From contig JAATWA010000001.1 of NCBI GenBank assembly GCA_013361095.1, positions 62,001 to 126,000 of the forward strand: a DNA stretch of 64,000 nt. The letters are read 5' to 3'. The notes below the pieces were generated by a model. The model made no database searches, was not told the origin of the DNA, and saw nothing but the letters and a program-made list of their open reading frames with translations. A program made the position numbers and the translations under genes. Origin of the DNA: Pseudanabaena biceps (lineage in GTDB: Bacteria; Cyanobacteriota; Cyanobacteriia; Pseudanabaenales; Pseudanabaenaceae). Positions 7,764 through 17,046 of the stretch are shown here, piece by piece. Each line of letters starts with the position of its first letter. Position 1 is the first letter of the stretch.

Positions 7764-8948
7764 TTACCTAGATTTCGGCGGACGAGATTTACCAAAACCT
7801 TGGGGATATTGTTTTATCTTTCCTCTAAATTTTTTTAAGTCTTCAATAAAATATCTAGGTGAGTTTCCTTTCAAAAACTTCTCTAATAAAAAAGTATCTA
7901 TAAAACTAAACATCTGCCCAACAACAGGAACAAAACCTAATCCGTTACCAACACAAAAACGAATAGCTTTAGATGGGATCGTTTGTATTGCTGGTACTTC
8001 ACTAAGCAAACCGACATATTCTTTAAATATCTCTCTTTCATCAAGAGTCTTTCTATCATGAAACCATTTCCGAAATTCATTTGCATTCTGACTTCTTATA
8101 ACTTTTAGCAGGTCTTTAAAGTTACATCCATCCGTTAAATCAAGCTTTCCAAGATCAGGAACATTATTTATCTCTAGCAAAGACCACATATTTTTTGATC
8201 TCACTGATTGCTCAACTAATCGATCAAGTTTTATATCGATCAAATCACCTAAAGGTGATCCAGTTGAACTACTAGTACAGTCAAGTTTTAATGAAAGATA
8301 AAGCTCGATATTAAAAAGAGCTAATGCCAGAAGTGCATCAACAGGATTGATTTTAGGATTTGTCCCAGATCCTATCACTCTAACTTGCATAGCCTCCATA
8401 CCAGGAAGCGCAAGAAAATCTTTATTTGCACAATTATACTTATCATTCCAAAGTGATGTCGCTCTTAAATCTCTATACGTATCGCTTTTGACAGCATCTA
8501 AGACTATCGACATTTCGAGAGCTGTGGATTCCTGAATAAGCAGCTCTGTGATTTTGTTTTTCTCTGTTATCTGATTACTAATAACACTTAAACCAACTTT
8601 GATAGACTCCTCAACACTTGAGTCTTGAGGTCTTTTTGAATTAGGATCTATCATAGTTATCAAAGTGCCATCCATACCTGCCCCTTTTACATATCCAAAA
8701 ACACCACTTAATCTTAAAAAATGAATCCTTTTATCTTCAAGTAAAGAAATAAAATTTTTTTCACCCAATACCAAAATCAATCCACATGCTGTTAGATAAT
8801 CTTGTGTTGGAATGAAAATCTGATCATGTAGAATTAATTCTTCACAGATTGAATTTTTTATCATCTCCTTATTCTGGAGATATCGACCTAAATGTTTGCC
8901 ATCTAAATTGAAAGTTGCAGATAGATTACCTGCAAGTACCTTAAACAT
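7764..8948 (-). CDS. protein of unknown function
   Basis: 394 aa, not recognised. It is mixed alpha/beta by composition, has no signal peptide and no obvious catalytic motif. The only hydrophobic Gly-rich stretch is near residue 340 (GNGLGFVPVVGQMFSF). The sequence is AT-rich and nearly free of HIP1 sites, unlike flanking core genes, which suggests a transferred gene. It sits alone between the RAYT scrap and a duplicated permease 3' end. No start upstream of the ATG at 8948 is available. Confidence 0.6.
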   Translation of the reverse strand: MFKVLAGNLSATFNLDGKHLGRYLQNKEMIKNSICEELILHDQIFIPTQDYLTACGLILVLGEKNFISLLEDKRIHFLRLSGVFGYVKGAGMDGTLITMIDPNSKRPQDSSVEESIKVGLSVISNQITEKNKITELLIQESTALEMSIVLDAVKSDTYRDLRATSLWNDKYNCANKDFLALPGMEAMQVRVIGSGTNPKINPVDALLALALFNIELYLSLKLDCTSSSTGSPLGDLIDIKLDRLVEQSVRSKNMWSLLEINNVPDLGKLDLTDGCNFKDLLKVIRSQNANEFRKWFHDRKTLDEREIFKEYVGLLSEVPAIQTIPSKAIRFCVGNGLGFVPVVGQMFSFIDTFLLEKFLKGNSPRYFIEDLKKFRGKIKQYPQGFGKSRPPKSR

Positions 8949-9044
8949 AAATTGTGAGAGTTTAGAGATTTAGTGAAATTATTATAACAAAATCTTTTCA
9001 GATTTTAAGCAAATAATAATTGCCCCACAATATAATAAATTTTT

Positions 9045-9128
9045 AGTTTTCTTGATACTAAAATCTCTGAGTTAAACCTTCACCTACTAGAGATAAACTG
9101 ATCGCCAGAAAAGTAATCGCTAAACCAG
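9045..9128 (-). repeat. diverged duplicate of the 3' end of the ABC permease gene
   Basis: About 84 bp here match 10703-10785, the last codons of the ABC permease gene, with roughly 10 differences including one extra base. The shared blocks include CTCTGAGT and AACCTTCACCTACTAG. The copies are direct repeats bracketing the nuclease-HEPN and membrane-protein pseudogenes, as expected if foreign DNA entered at the gene end and duplicated it. The copy at 10703 is the functional one because it is in frame with the gene. Confidence 0.85.
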
Positions 9129-9143
9129 CGTGTCAGCATAGAT

Positions 9144-9833
9144 TTATAGTTTCCACGTTGCTATTGACTCATTAACAAGCAGTTGCAATTGTTTTGCAGG
9201 TTCCCCAAGATTTGGCAGTTGATAACCATGTATAAGCCGATCGCGAATAGCTTGAATTACTCTCACCTGATCAAACTGCTCCATCGAAAGCTCACCTTGA
9301 GAATATAAATGATTAATTAAAGAATTGGCAGGAAAGCGTTCTATCGGAATTGCAACTTGCTTAGCTTGACGACGCATAGCCGCTTCCAAAACTCCCCATA
9401 AATACAAAAAGGCAACTTCCACTTCGCCGATCGCTAAAAATCTTTGAGCCTGTTCTTGACGTTGTAACATTTGTTCCCAAGTCAGTAACTCAATACCATC
9501 TTTGGGATCGTCTGAAGAGACATCTTCTCCAGTGATCAGTAAAAATCGCCAACCATGATGCTGAGCTACTATTTCCGCAATTTCTCGATAGCGATCGACA
9601 GAGATTTTAGCAATTGAGTTTTTAAGTTCTATTATGTAACCTTCATTCGATGCCTTTCTCGCAATAAGATCTGGACAATAATTTCCCAAATCAAAAGGGA
9701 GTAGAGCTTTAGAAGGCTCGATTACAACATCAAATCCTTACAATCTATATTTTTCGGCGATTTCTTGTAATCTGTTTTTTTCTAAAACTTTAGTGTCTAA
9801 ATTCTTTTCAGCTAATTGAGAATCAACAGTCAT
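9144..9833 (-). pseudogene. PD-(D/E)XK nuclease-HEPN protein gene with an in-frame TAA
   Basis: From ATG 9833 the frame reads MTVDSQLAEKNLDTKVLEKN and so on to EKYRL, then TAA at 9738-9740. It continues in the same phase as GFDVVIEPSKALLPFDLGNY and on to 9144. The core NYCPDLIARK followed by YIIELKNS is a PD-(D/E)XK nuclease signature. The C-terminal half ends in a HEPN-like helical domain with VIQAIRDRLIHGYQLP (R....H motif). Full length would be about 229 residues. The simplest view is one nonsense mutation in a restriction or defence-type nuclease. Reinitiation near 9689 could still give a fragment carrying both motifs. Confidence 0.75.
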
Positions 9834-9876
9834 AAGTAACACTCCAAATAATCGCACTACAAGATTGGCGATCGCA

Positions 9877-10532
9877 CTAAGGTTTATTCATTTGTTTCCT
9901 GATTTGGCGCAACTCATCAGCAATTTCAGCCATAGATATCGCTGTAGGTTCAATCCTAAAACCAAGGAATCCAAAACCAACACTTCGTAATATGGATGGG
10001 GCAATCTCAGCATCTAGAACGCTAGGTATTTTCCTTCTTAGTTCTAGCCCTGGCTCCGCAGCGTCAACGGTAATGTTTGCTTGTTCATGATTACTAAGCA
10101 AAAACTCAAGCTCAAAACTACTTCCAGGATTTATAAAAGAGATATCAATGCGGCAACAATTTTGGTCATTTGTCCATGTAATATTTTTGCCATACTCACC
10201 TAGATCTACCACAGGTTGAATTCTAAGGATGCTGGTTCCCTTGTTGAAGGTAACTGCAAGAGCAAATTCTCAACTATATCGTTACCTATGCTGCCGAACC
10301 TTAATTTCACAGTACTCAGTGAATCAGGCTTAAAATCCCCCACTTGGACGGTAACTTGAATACCAAGCACTTGAGAAAGTTCTCGAGGTATTAGATCGCT
10401 TTCAGATATTACAGCCCAAGCAATAATCTTACGCTTACGATTTAATCTAGGCACAACTATGCCTGCTGATATAGCACCTAGAAAAAATGTGACAATCCAA
10501 CCAGCTATTGAAATGTAATCCCTTGTTTCCAT
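9877..10532 (-). pseudogene. membrane-anchored protein of unknown function, frameshifted
   Basis: Two minus-strand frames overlap by a few bases: 10532-10206 (108 aa, one N-terminal transmembrane helix GWIVTFFLGAISAGIVVPRL) and 10212-9877 (111 aa). The second frame is open upstream of its GTG, reading VTFNKGTSILRIQPVVDLGE, which continues the first frame's ENLLLQL naturally. That points to one protein of about 218 residues broken by a frameshift between about 10206 and 10265. Translational coupling through GTGGTAG is the alternative. The predicted topology is an N-terminal anchor with a soluble beta-rich domain. No family is recognised. Confidence 0.6.
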
Positions 10533-10693
10533 TGAGTTAAATCGAAATTACTACTTTTGATCTATTGAAAAGTGTTATCTGAATATGAGCTGTGCGGAAT
10601 GGTCTTGAATAATTTTCTAAACTTGGTTGGTGTATTCATTTAGACGATATTATTTTTGCCGCCTGTCCACAAATTATGATTACAAAAATTTGA

Positions 10694-11530
10694 TTAACCT
10701 TCAGTTTTCTTGTTACTAAATCTCTGAGTCAAACCTTCACCTACTAGCGATAAACCGATCGCCATCAAAGTAATCGCCAAACCAGGAAAAACCGTTGTCC
10801 ACCAGATATTTTCGCCAGTTGAGAGCGCATCTAGAGCTTGCTTGAGATCATGCCCCCATTCTGGGACATCTTCAGGAATGCCTAAACCTAAAAAGCCTAA
10901 ACCTGCCAGAGTCAGAATCGCATCGGCGGCGTTGAGGGTGAAAATTACGGGTAAGCTTTGGATCACATTGGGCGCGAGATATTTAACTAAGATAGTTTTC
11001 GTATCCGCGCCGATCGCTTGGGCTGCTTCGATATAAACTTCGTTTTTTGTACTTACGGTTTGGTTGCGGATCACCCGAAAATATTGAGGGATATAGGCAA
11101 CACTGATGGCAAACGCCGCATTCCAGACACCCGCACCGACGACAAAGGCGATTGTCAGCGACAGCAATAAACTGGGCAATGTATAAAGTGCGTCCATTAA
11201 AAATACTAACCCGCGATCTAGCCAACCACCTTTGTAGCCGCTAATCATACCCAAAGGGACACCAACGACAATGCTGATGATGGTGGAAGCGATCGTCACT
11301 TGCCATGCCACACCTGCCCCCGCGATCGTCCGTGAAAATACATCATGTCCTTGCAAATCTGTACCAAACCAATGCTGAGATGATGGTGGCTCATGGATCG
11401 GGTAGCTGAGAAATTCATTGGGATTTAACAATCCTGCGGCTTGGAGTAACGGTGAAGCGATCGCCATCAGCAAAAAAGCAATGCTAATCACGAAGCCAAT
11501 AGACATCAATTTTTGCGATACGGACTTCAT
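10694..11530 (-). CDS. ABC transporter permease, DppC/OppC family
   Basis: 278 aa. One N-terminal transmembrane helix is followed by an extracytoplasmic loop with HWFGTDLQGHDVFSR, the conserved DppC/OppC feature, and then five hydrophobic segments. The EAA-type coupling motif is around IEAAQAIGADTKTILVKYLA. It is an inner-membrane subunit of a peptide or nickel-type importer. Its partner permease, ATPases and binding protein are not next to it, which is common in cyanobacteria. The substrate cannot be named. The 3' end is duplicated at 9045-9128. Confidence 0.92.
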   Translation of the reverse strand: MKSVSQKLMSIGFVISIAFLLMAIASPLLQAAGLLNPNEFLSYPIHEPPSSQHWFGTDLQGHDVFSRTIAGAGVAWQVTIASTIISIVVGVPLGMISGYKGGWLDRGLVFLMDALYTLPSLLLSLTIAFVVGAGVWNAAFAISVAYIPQYFRVIRNQTVSTKNEVYIEAAQAIGADTKTILVKYLAPNVIQSLPVIFTLNAADAILTLAGLGFLGLGIPEDVPEWGHDLKQALDALSTGENIWWTTVFPGLAITLMAIGLSLVGEGLTQRFSNKKTEG

Positions 11531-11701
11531 AAAGACTGTTAACTTTGACAGAGCAAATTTTTATTATGAGGCTGAGTGTTAAATTTGCGGAGCCTTTAGC
11601 ACTACAAATTCAACAATTGGTTTTGATATTCAATGTTTTGTACTATACCGCGATCGCTAAATCTAGTTAAAATAAAACACTGGGATCGTATGGTAAAAAT
11701 T

Positions 11702-12466
11702 ATGGATGTAATTCCCGCAATTGATATTTTAGATGGACGCTGTGTCAGGCTCTATCAGGGGGATTATCAACAGTCGGAAGTATTTGGTGAAGACCCTGTA
11801 GAGGTTGCTCAGCGCTGGTATAGTCAAGGCGCTAAGTATTTGCATGTAGTTGATTTGGACGGAGCCAAAGAAGGTAAGCCCAAAAACCTGAAAGTAATCG
11901 AGGCGATCGCCCGTTCAATTCCGATGCGGGTGCAGATGGGTGGAGGGTTGCGCGATCGCGAAAGCATTCTGTCCGTACTGCATTCAGGCGTGAGTCGAGT
12001 GATCTTAGGTACGGCGGCGGTGGAAAACTCGCAACTGATCGCCGATATTTGCGCCGAATTCCCTGAACAAATCATGATTGGCATTGACGCCCGTGATGGC
12101 AAAGTTGCCACGAGAGGTTGGCTAACAACTTCAGAAATAATGGCAGTGGATCTCGCTAAACGCATGACTTCCATTGGCATAGCTGGCATCATTTACACCG
12201 ATATTCATCGCGATGGCACGATGCAAGGTCCTAATATCGAGGCTTTGCGACAACTTGCCGAAAATGTCAATGTACCTGTAATTGCGTCGGGCGGAGTTAG
12301 TTCGATTACAGATTTATTAAATCTCGTATCCCTAGAGTCAGTTGGAGTCACAGGGGCGATCGTTGGCAAAGCGATCTATACAGGTGATATTCAACTACGC
12401 GAAGCAATTCGGGCGGTGGGTAACGGACGTTGGCAAGATGTGATTGATGGCTCTGCGATCGCATAG
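11702..12466 (+). CDS. hisA: phosphoribosylformimino-AICAR ribotide isomerase HisA
   Basis: This catalyses the fourth step of histidine synthesis, the Amadori isomerisation of ProFAR to PRFAR, in the cytoplasm. The beta/alpha-barrel is clear: [20 protein letters not shown] with the catalytic base Asp, [11 protein letters not shown], the phosphate loop [22 protein letters not shown] with the acid Asp, and [13 protein letters not shown]. The frame extends to 11633, but homologs begin MDVIPAID, so the ATG at 11702 is chosen; 11690 is also possible. Length 254 is normal. It is a lone gene, followed by a clear terminator. Confidence 0.95.
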   Translation: MDVIPAIDILDGRCVRLYQGDYQQSEVFGEDPVEVAQRWYSQGAKYLHVVDLDGAKEGKPKNLKVIEAIARSIPMRVQMGGGLRDRESILSVLHSGVSRVILGTAAVENSQLIADICAEFPEQIMIGIDARDGKVATRGWLTTSEIMAVDLAKRMTSIGIAGIIYTDIHRDGTMQGPNIEALRQLAENVNVPVIASGGVSSITDLLNLVSLESVGVTGAIVGKAIYTGDIQLREAIRAVGNGRWQDVIDGSAIA

Positions 12467-12478
12467 TCACTTGAACAA

Positions 12479-12517
12479 AAAAAGCTCTTTGGCGTAGTGT
12501 GCGCCAAAGAGCTTTTT
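12479..12517 (+). terminator. hisA terminator
   Basis: 16-bp perfect stem AAAAAGCTCTTTGGCG, loop of 7, followed by the T run of the stem itself, 12 bp after the hisA stop. It looks like an intrinsic terminator that can work in both directions. Confidence 0.85.
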
Positions 12518-12555
12518 ATCTGAAGCATTGCTTAGCACTGCCACTATGAAACCCA

Positions 12556-12594
12556 AAAGATGAGAGGCGGCGCGAAGCGCCGCCTCTCATCTTT
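12556..12594. repeat. GGCGC-core palindrome abutting the msrA stop
   Basis: 18-bp perfect arms (AAAGATGAGAGGCGGCGC) with loop GAA. It ends one base from the msrA stop codon (12596-12598, minus strand). The GATGAG stem is shared with the palindrome at 21081-21149. Confidence 0.9.
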
Positions 12595-12595
12595 G

Positions 12596-13249
12596 CTATG
12601 GCTTTGCAACTTCGGGATAGCAAACCTTCGTACCACCTAAACCACAATATCCACCAGGATTCTTGGCAAGATATTGCTGGTGATAACCCTCAGCATAATA
12701 AAACTCACCAGCATCACGGATCTCAGTGGTGATCCCCTGCTTCATTCCTGCCGACTTGAGAGCATCTTGATATACTTCACGAGACTGCTCAGCCAATTTT
12801 CTCTGACTATCGTTATACACATAGATACCTGAGCGATATTGTGTCCCCTTATCGTTCCCTTGTTGCATTCCTTGAGTCGGGTTATGAGATTCCCAAAACA
12901 CCTTGAGTAAATCTTCGTAACTAATTAATTGGGGATCGTATACAACCAAAACAACTTCATTATGTCCAGTCATCCCTGAACAAACTTCTTCGTAGGTAGG
13001 ATTTGGAGTCAAACCTGCGGCGTAGCCTACAGCCGTGACATAAATACCTTGCTGTTGCCAAAATTTACGCTCTGCTCCCCAAAAACAACCCAAACCAAAA
13101 ACAGCAGTTTCCATACCTTCGGGAAAGGGTGGCTTCAAAGCGTTCCCATTTACGAAATGATGCGATGCAGTAGGAATTGATGAAGATCTTCCGGGAAGAG
13201 CATCAGCTGCATTTGGGAGTGTTAACTTCTTACCGAGTCCAAATAACAT
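12596..13249 (-). CDS. msrA: peptide-methionine (S)-S-oxide reductase MsrA
   Basis: 217 aa. It reduces methionine-S-sulfoxide in proteins using thioredoxin. The active-site Cys lies in [15 protein letters not shown], and the family blocks [31 protein letters not shown] and [20 protein letters not shown]-like segments are present. C-terminal Cys residues in [16 protein letters not shown] are the resolving thiols. An N-terminal extension of about 45 residues before the catalytic core is typical of the cyanobacterial and plant forms. It is a monocistronic gene bounded by palindromes. Confidence 0.95.
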   Translation of the reverse strand: MLFGLGKKLTLPNAADALPGRSSSIPTASHHFVNGNALKPPFPEGMETAVFGLGCFWGAERKFWQQQGIYVTAVGYAAGLTPNPTYEEVCSGMTGHNEVVLVVYDPQLISYEDLLKVFWESHNPTQGMQQGNDKGTQYRSGIYVYNDSQRKLAEQSREVYQDALKSAGMKQGITTEIRDAGEFYYAEGYHQQYLAKNPGGYCGLGGTKVCYPEVAKP

Positions 13250-13319
13250 AATGTATATTTTTTAAATTTATTAGTCTTTAATACAGATCTACAGATCGTT
13301 AAATATGCATTTATCTCAC

Positions 13320-13351
13320 AAAAAATTAGGGGCTTAAGCCCCTAATTTTTT
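13320..13351 (-). terminator. terminator of the DUF1816 gene
   Basis: Perfect 14-bp stem AAAAAATTAGGGGC with a TTAA centre, 12 bp after the DUF1816 stop on the minus strand, ending in a T run. Typical intrinsic terminator. Confidence 0.85.
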
Positions 13352-13363
13352 AGCCTTAGGTAG

Positions 13364-13660
13364 TTACAGAGTCTGACCGCTAAATGCAGGAAAACGGTCA
13401 AACTTAAAATCCAGTGAATCATCATAAATTGTAAGGCTGTCAGGCTTACAGCGCTTGATCATCACGCTGAGTCCTTTTGAACCTTCTGTTTCTAAATCTT
13501 CGATGTATCCTAGCTTGGCAGCTTCCGCATCGGTAGTATTAGCAAAAGGACCAAAGTAATAGGTACATCTTGGTGAGTCGGTAATGATTTCGACCCAGAG
13601 TGCTAGACCAAAAGTTTCGAGAAATGAGGTGAAGATATTCTTAAACAAATTACCACCCAT
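13364..13660 (-). CDS. DUF1816 family protein
   Basis: 98 aa. The segment WVEIITDSPRCTYYFGPFAN followed by DAEAAKLGYIEDLETEGSKG is the DUF1816 signature, a small cyanobacterial family found near phycobilisome and regulatory genes and of unknown role. No signal peptide or membrane segment. Monocistronic, with its own terminator. The ATG at 13660 begins MGGNLFKNIFTSFLE, as usual for the family. Confidence 0.85.
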   Translation of the reverse strand: MGGNLFKNIFTSFLETFGLALWVEIITDSPRCTYYFGPFANTTDAEAAKLGYIEDLETEGSKGLSVMIKRCKPDSLTIYDDSLDFKFDRFPAFSGQTL

Positions 13661-14165
13661 GGTTTTACATTGATAGAGTCAATGGCTGAAGTAGATTAAA
13701 AAGCTCCAAATTCAGTGATTTCTTAATTATTGTTTAACCGCAACTAAGATATATGGAATTCTCCCAACTGGTGTAATACAGCGTTGTGAATCTGATTCAG
13801 CTTGACTGATATTATAACAATTTTAAAATAGAGTTACCGTTTTTTAGTTAAAACCCTCACTACTCCTTACCTACTCAATAATCAGAGGTACGGCGCGAAG
13901 CTCCTCTAATTATTGGGTTTTACTGTCTATTTTTTAGACTGAGAAGGAGTGTTTTTGATTTTAATTCCCCGAAATATGGTTACAGATCAGAGAATTGGTA
14001 TGAAGTGAAGAAACTGAATTCAGAGCTTTATTTTTAAGTCGCTAGACATAACTAAATGTAAACTTCTAAAACCTGTATTGCAAGCTGTGCTTACAATACA
14101 GGTTTTAGAGCTAGCTTCTAATTATGCCCAGCTACTTATATCTTTATTTAACTTAAAACATGACT
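13661..14165. other. 500-bp intergenic region with repeat relics
   Basis: No gene is seen. It holds a degenerate MITE-A relic (13863-13949) with CTCCTTACCT at the left and GACTGAGAAGGAG at the right around a worn GGCGCGAAG core. It also holds a palindrome at 14066-14108 with 15-bp arms CTAAAACCTGTATTG and a 13-base loop. The latter is flanked by CTAGACATAACTAAA and AGCTACTTA, the outer arms seen again at 21178-21275. Confidence 0.6.
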
Positions 14166-15596
14166 TTAAGACAAATTGTTCAGGCTTAACGTATTTACCC
14201 AACGTTGTCTGAAAATCTCATATAGAGCCATTCCCGTCGCCACAGAAGCATTGAGGCTTTCGACTTTTCCATCTAAAGGTATAGAGACTAAGAAGTCACA
14301 GTTTTTTTGAACTGAGAGACTAAGTCCTTCATCTTCAGCACCAATCACCAGAGCGATCGCTCCAGAAAATTTAGCTTTATGAATTGCGTCGCTAGCTCCT
14401 GCCATCGTTCCGTAAACCCAAAAGCCTGCTTCTTTAATTTTTTCGAGGGCGCGGTTGAGATTAACCACACGGGCTACAGGCAGAACTTCCAATGTACCTG
14501 CGGCAACCTTGGCTACTGTTGCTGTAATACCTGCGGCTCGTCGTTGAGGAATCACAAGGGCATAGGCTCCCAGCGCCGCTGCACTGCGAATAATCGCACC
14601 CAGATTATGGGGATCAGTAATGCCATCGGCGATGACGATTACGGGATGTGGGGATTTTTCTTTGGCTTTAACCAATAGCTCATCAAGATCAGCATATTCG
14701 TATGCCGACACTTGAATAGCGATACCTTGATGTCTGCCATTGTCAGTGATGCGATCAAGGCGAGTGTTATCAACTTCATCAACAACTGCGCCAGCCGCTT
14801 TAGCATCATTGATCAATGGTAAAAAGTCAGGTGCATATCGCATTCTGGCGGTTACCCAGACACGGTTAACGCTGCGATCGCTGTTTAACACAGCCTCTAC
14901 GGCATGACGACCATAGACAATATCAGGATTTTCGGGATTATGGACGGGGGGAGCGATCCCTAATTCGCCATCTGGGTCGAAATTTTGGGAAACGGGCGGC
15001 AAAGAGCGCCGTTCAAAGTTCGGAACTGCGCCACCAAAATTGCGATCGCGATCATGATCAAATCTGGCGGGACGATCGCTAAAACTGCGATCGCCACGAT
15101 CAGGACGATCACCCCGATCAAATTTTTTCTCGCCGAACTTCTTGTCACCAAAGGTCTTATCACCAAATTTTTTATCGCCAAACTTCTTGTCACCGTACTT
15201 TTTATCGCCAAACTTCTTGTCGTCGTATTTCTTAGCGATCGGTTTGTCAAACTTGCGTTCAAATTTTGGCTCAGAGCTTGAGTCACTGCGCTTGTCATAG
15301 CTTTTACTGAAACTCTTTTCAGGACGGCGATCGCCATACTTAGCATCACCGCGACTATCGGCACGCTTCTCATAGCTCTTTTCTGAAGACTTGTAAGGCT
15401 TATCAAAGGATTTCTCTGATCCCCGCTCTGGTCGCTTGTCGGAGCGCTTGTCAGCATATTTCTCAGGATATTTGCTGGGGCGACTATCGGAACGATAATC
15501 ACCACGTTTTTCAAAGTTTCTGTCAGAACCTCTTTCATGGTCTCTGTCAGAATTATTGTCAGATTGCTTGGATTTTAGTCTAGGTTGCGATGTCAT
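14166..15596 (-). CDS. rlmB: 23S rRNA 2'-O-methyltransferase, TrmH/RlmB (SpoU) family, with long charged N-terminal extension
   Basis: 476 aa, about 230 more than standard RlmB. The C-terminal half carries the substrate-binding domain ([20 protein letters not shown]) and the SPOUT methyltransferase knot: [38 protein letters not shown], and [20 protein letters not shown] with the SAM-binding loop. It methylates G2251 of 23S rRNA. Residues 1-200 are Lys/Asp/Arg/Ser-rich, with five-residue units such as DKKFG repeated in tandem. This is probably a disordered RNA-binding tail. The start overlaps the mrnC stop by 4 bp, so the two are co-translated. Confidence 0.9.
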   Translation of the reverse strand: MTSQPRLKSKQSDNNSDRDHERGSDRNFEKRGDYRSDSRPSKYPEKYADKRSDKRPERGSEKSFDKPYKSSEKSYEKRADSRGDAKYGDRRPEKSFSKSYDKRSDSSSEPKFERKFDKPIAKKYDDKKFGDKKYGDKKFGDKKFGDKTFGDKKFGEKKFDRGDRPDRGDRSFSDRPARFDHDRDRNFGGAVPNFERRSLPPVSQNFDPDGELGIAPPVHNPENPDIVYGRHAVEAVLNSDRSVNRVWVTARMRYAPDFLPLINDAKAAGAVVDEVDNTRLDRITDNGRHQGIAIQVSAYEYADLDELLVKAKEKSPHPVIVIADGITDPHNLGAIIRSAAALGAYALVIPQRRAAGITATVAKVAAGTLEVLPVARVVNLNRALEKIKEAGFWVYGTMAGASDAIHKAKFSGAIALVIGAEDEGLSLSVQKNCDFLVSIPLDGKVESLNASVATGMALYEIFRQRWVNTLSLNNLS

Positions 15597-15988
15597 GGCG
15601 ATGCTGGTGTATCGATGTGGCTAAGTATTTGAGTGAAAATTTGGTCAAGGCGATCGCGATCAGTTAAATAAAGATAACCAATCAATGCTTCAAGCCCTGT
15701 TGCCTTTTGGTAAATTTTGGGATCGACTTTACGAGGAACCGATCCTGCTGCGTTGCGTCCGCGTTTAACTAGATCAGACTCAAATTCAGTCAGATCTAGC
15801 TGTTCGAGAAGTTTTGCTTGTTGCTCAGCCCTAACCTGACAAACCACAAGTTGGTGATACTGTTTAGCGGTGCGTGGCGGTAATAGGTAATGCATTCGCA
15901 TTTGTATTTCATAAACAGCATCACCTATATAAGCGAGAGCAGAAGCTGGAATTTCAGCAATATTGTCAACTATTGGACTAGGAGACAT
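15593..15988 (-). CDS. mrnC: mini-ribonuclease III
   Basis: 131 aa. A single RNase III catalytic domain without a dsRNA-binding domain: [20 protein letters not shown] includes the conserved acidic residue, and [20 protein letters not shown] the second acidic region. Mini-III matures the 23S rRNA ends. Its overlap (ATGA) with the 23S rRNA methyltransferase gene downstream makes a compact ribosome-maturation operon; the same pairing occurs in Firmicutes. Confidence 0.92.
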   Translation of the reverse strand: MSPSPIVDNIAEIPASALAYIGDAVYEIQMRMHYLLPPRTAKQYHQLVVCQVRAEQQAKLLEQLDLTEFESDLVKRGRNAAGSVPRKVDPKIYQKATGLEALIGYLYLTDRDRLDQIFTQILSHIDTPASP

Positions 15989-16113
15989 GAAAAGAAAATG
16001 CCGTTAGAAAGTAATAGTGATTTGGTTGCTTTTAAAAGATTACTAAAGATATGTTTGGGCAACTTTATATGCTTTTTTACCGCAGCTTAAGCTGGTTTTT
16101 ACTGCTAGGATTC

Positions 16114-16152
16114 AGACATAAACGGGCAAGCTATGCTTGCCCGTTTATGTCT
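16114..16152. repeat. palindrome
   Basis: 18-bp perfect arms (AGACATAAACGGGCAAGC) with loop TAT, between the mrnC start and the STAS gene, where no stop codon is close. Confidence 0.85.
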
Positions 16153-16370
16153 TTAAAAATGTTTTACAAGATGCACTCTTAATATCATAGGCTGATCAAG
16201 TGTAGTTTTAACAACATTTGTATTGACTCTTAATCACATTTTAGCCAGTGGCTAACTGCGATCGCCATTGATGAGTGATCTAGCAGAGCTTAATCCCCTA
16301 TTAGTTTTGTTACCTAAAATCTTTAGCACTTTGCATTTAGTTTGGCTAACAGGTCGATGTGATAGTTTGA

Positions 16371-16745
16371 CTAGACTATCTTAGCGATCGCAGCATCAAT
16401 TGATGTCTGAAGAGACAGGAACTGATCAAGTCTAACTAGCTTGACGGTTTGGGTAACTCTAGGATTGGTGATAATTTGCAGAGTGCCACTCAGGGTTTGA
16501 GTTTTTTTTGCCATTTGCACCAATACCCCAAGTCCAGAACTATCGATAAAATCAATAGTTGACAGATCTAAAATTACGTTAATAGGACCATCTTCAACGC
16601 ATTTACCAATCACTTTTTTGAAGGCTGGCTCAGAAAAAGCGTCAAGAAGACCTGTGAGGCGGATCAATTGGTAAGTATCCTTGACTTCGCGGCTGCCTCT
16701 CAAACTCACAGTCAGGGTTAACGGCTCAGGAATAATGACCTCCAA
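16371..16745 (-). CDS. STAS-domain anti-sigma factor antagonist
   Basis: 124 aa. A single STAS domain with the phospho-site motif DLSTIDFIDSSGLGVLVQMA, where the Ser of DSSGLG would be phosphorylated by a partner kinase. Such proteins switch partner anti-sigma kinases or transport regulators. No partner gene is adjacent. The ATG at 16745 is preceded by a GGAGG-containing stretch on the minus strand. Confidence 0.88.
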   Translation of the reverse strand: MEVIIPEPLTLTVSLRGSREVKDTYQLIRLTGLLDAFSEPAFKKVIGKCVEDGPINVILDLSTIDFIDSSGLGVLVQMAKKTQTLSGTLQIITNPRVTQTVKLVRLDQFLSLQTSIDAAIAKIV

Positions 16746-16822
16746 GGGGTGCAGACGTACCTTAATTTGCGGGTATATTGTATTTGCTTTCTTCGTACTT
16801 GTCCAGACAATTTAAAAAATAG

Positions 16823-17046
16823 CAGCAATTCTCATTATAAAAATTGTTTTTTTGAAAGCTACTCCCTTCCTAGTAAAAAATTAGACGTGGCGGCGCGAAG
16901 CGCCGCCACGCTAGTTCTGGGTTTTTAATGTCTATTTTGATAGTGGGAAGGGAGTAGCCTACGGCTGGCTTTCAAAAAACCAATTTTGGGTTTGCAGCGC
17001 CTTAGGCGCTGCAAACCCAAAATTGGTTTCATAAGGAGAATTGCTG
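16823..17046. mobile_element. MITE family B copy 1, with 9-bp target duplication and a MITE A insertion
   Basis: The termini are inverted repeats of CAGCAATTCTCATTAT (right end ATAAGGAGAATTGCTG). The perfect direct repeat AAAAAATAG at 16814-16822 and 17047-17055 is a 9-bp target duplication. Inside are two stem-loops: one around GCAGCGCCTTAGGCGCTGC with outer stem AACCAATTTTGGG, and one of GAAAGC/GGCTGGCTTTC type. The second is interrupted by a MITE A element. There is no coding capacity, so it must be moved by a transposase encoded elsewhere. Confidence 0.85.
16862..16954. mobile_element. MITE family A copy 1, nested in MITE B, TA target duplication
   Basis: A 93-bp element with termini CTCCCTTCC and GGGAAGGGAG, flanked by TA at 16860-16861 and 16955-16956. 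Its centre is the palindrome 16886-16910 (CGTGGCGGCGC, loop GAA). Without the insert the host arm reads GAAAGC-TA-GCCTACGG, matching GAAAGC-CA-GCCTACGG of copy 2 at 29041. TA duplication is the hallmark of IS630/Tc1-mariner-type transposition. Confidence 0.8.
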
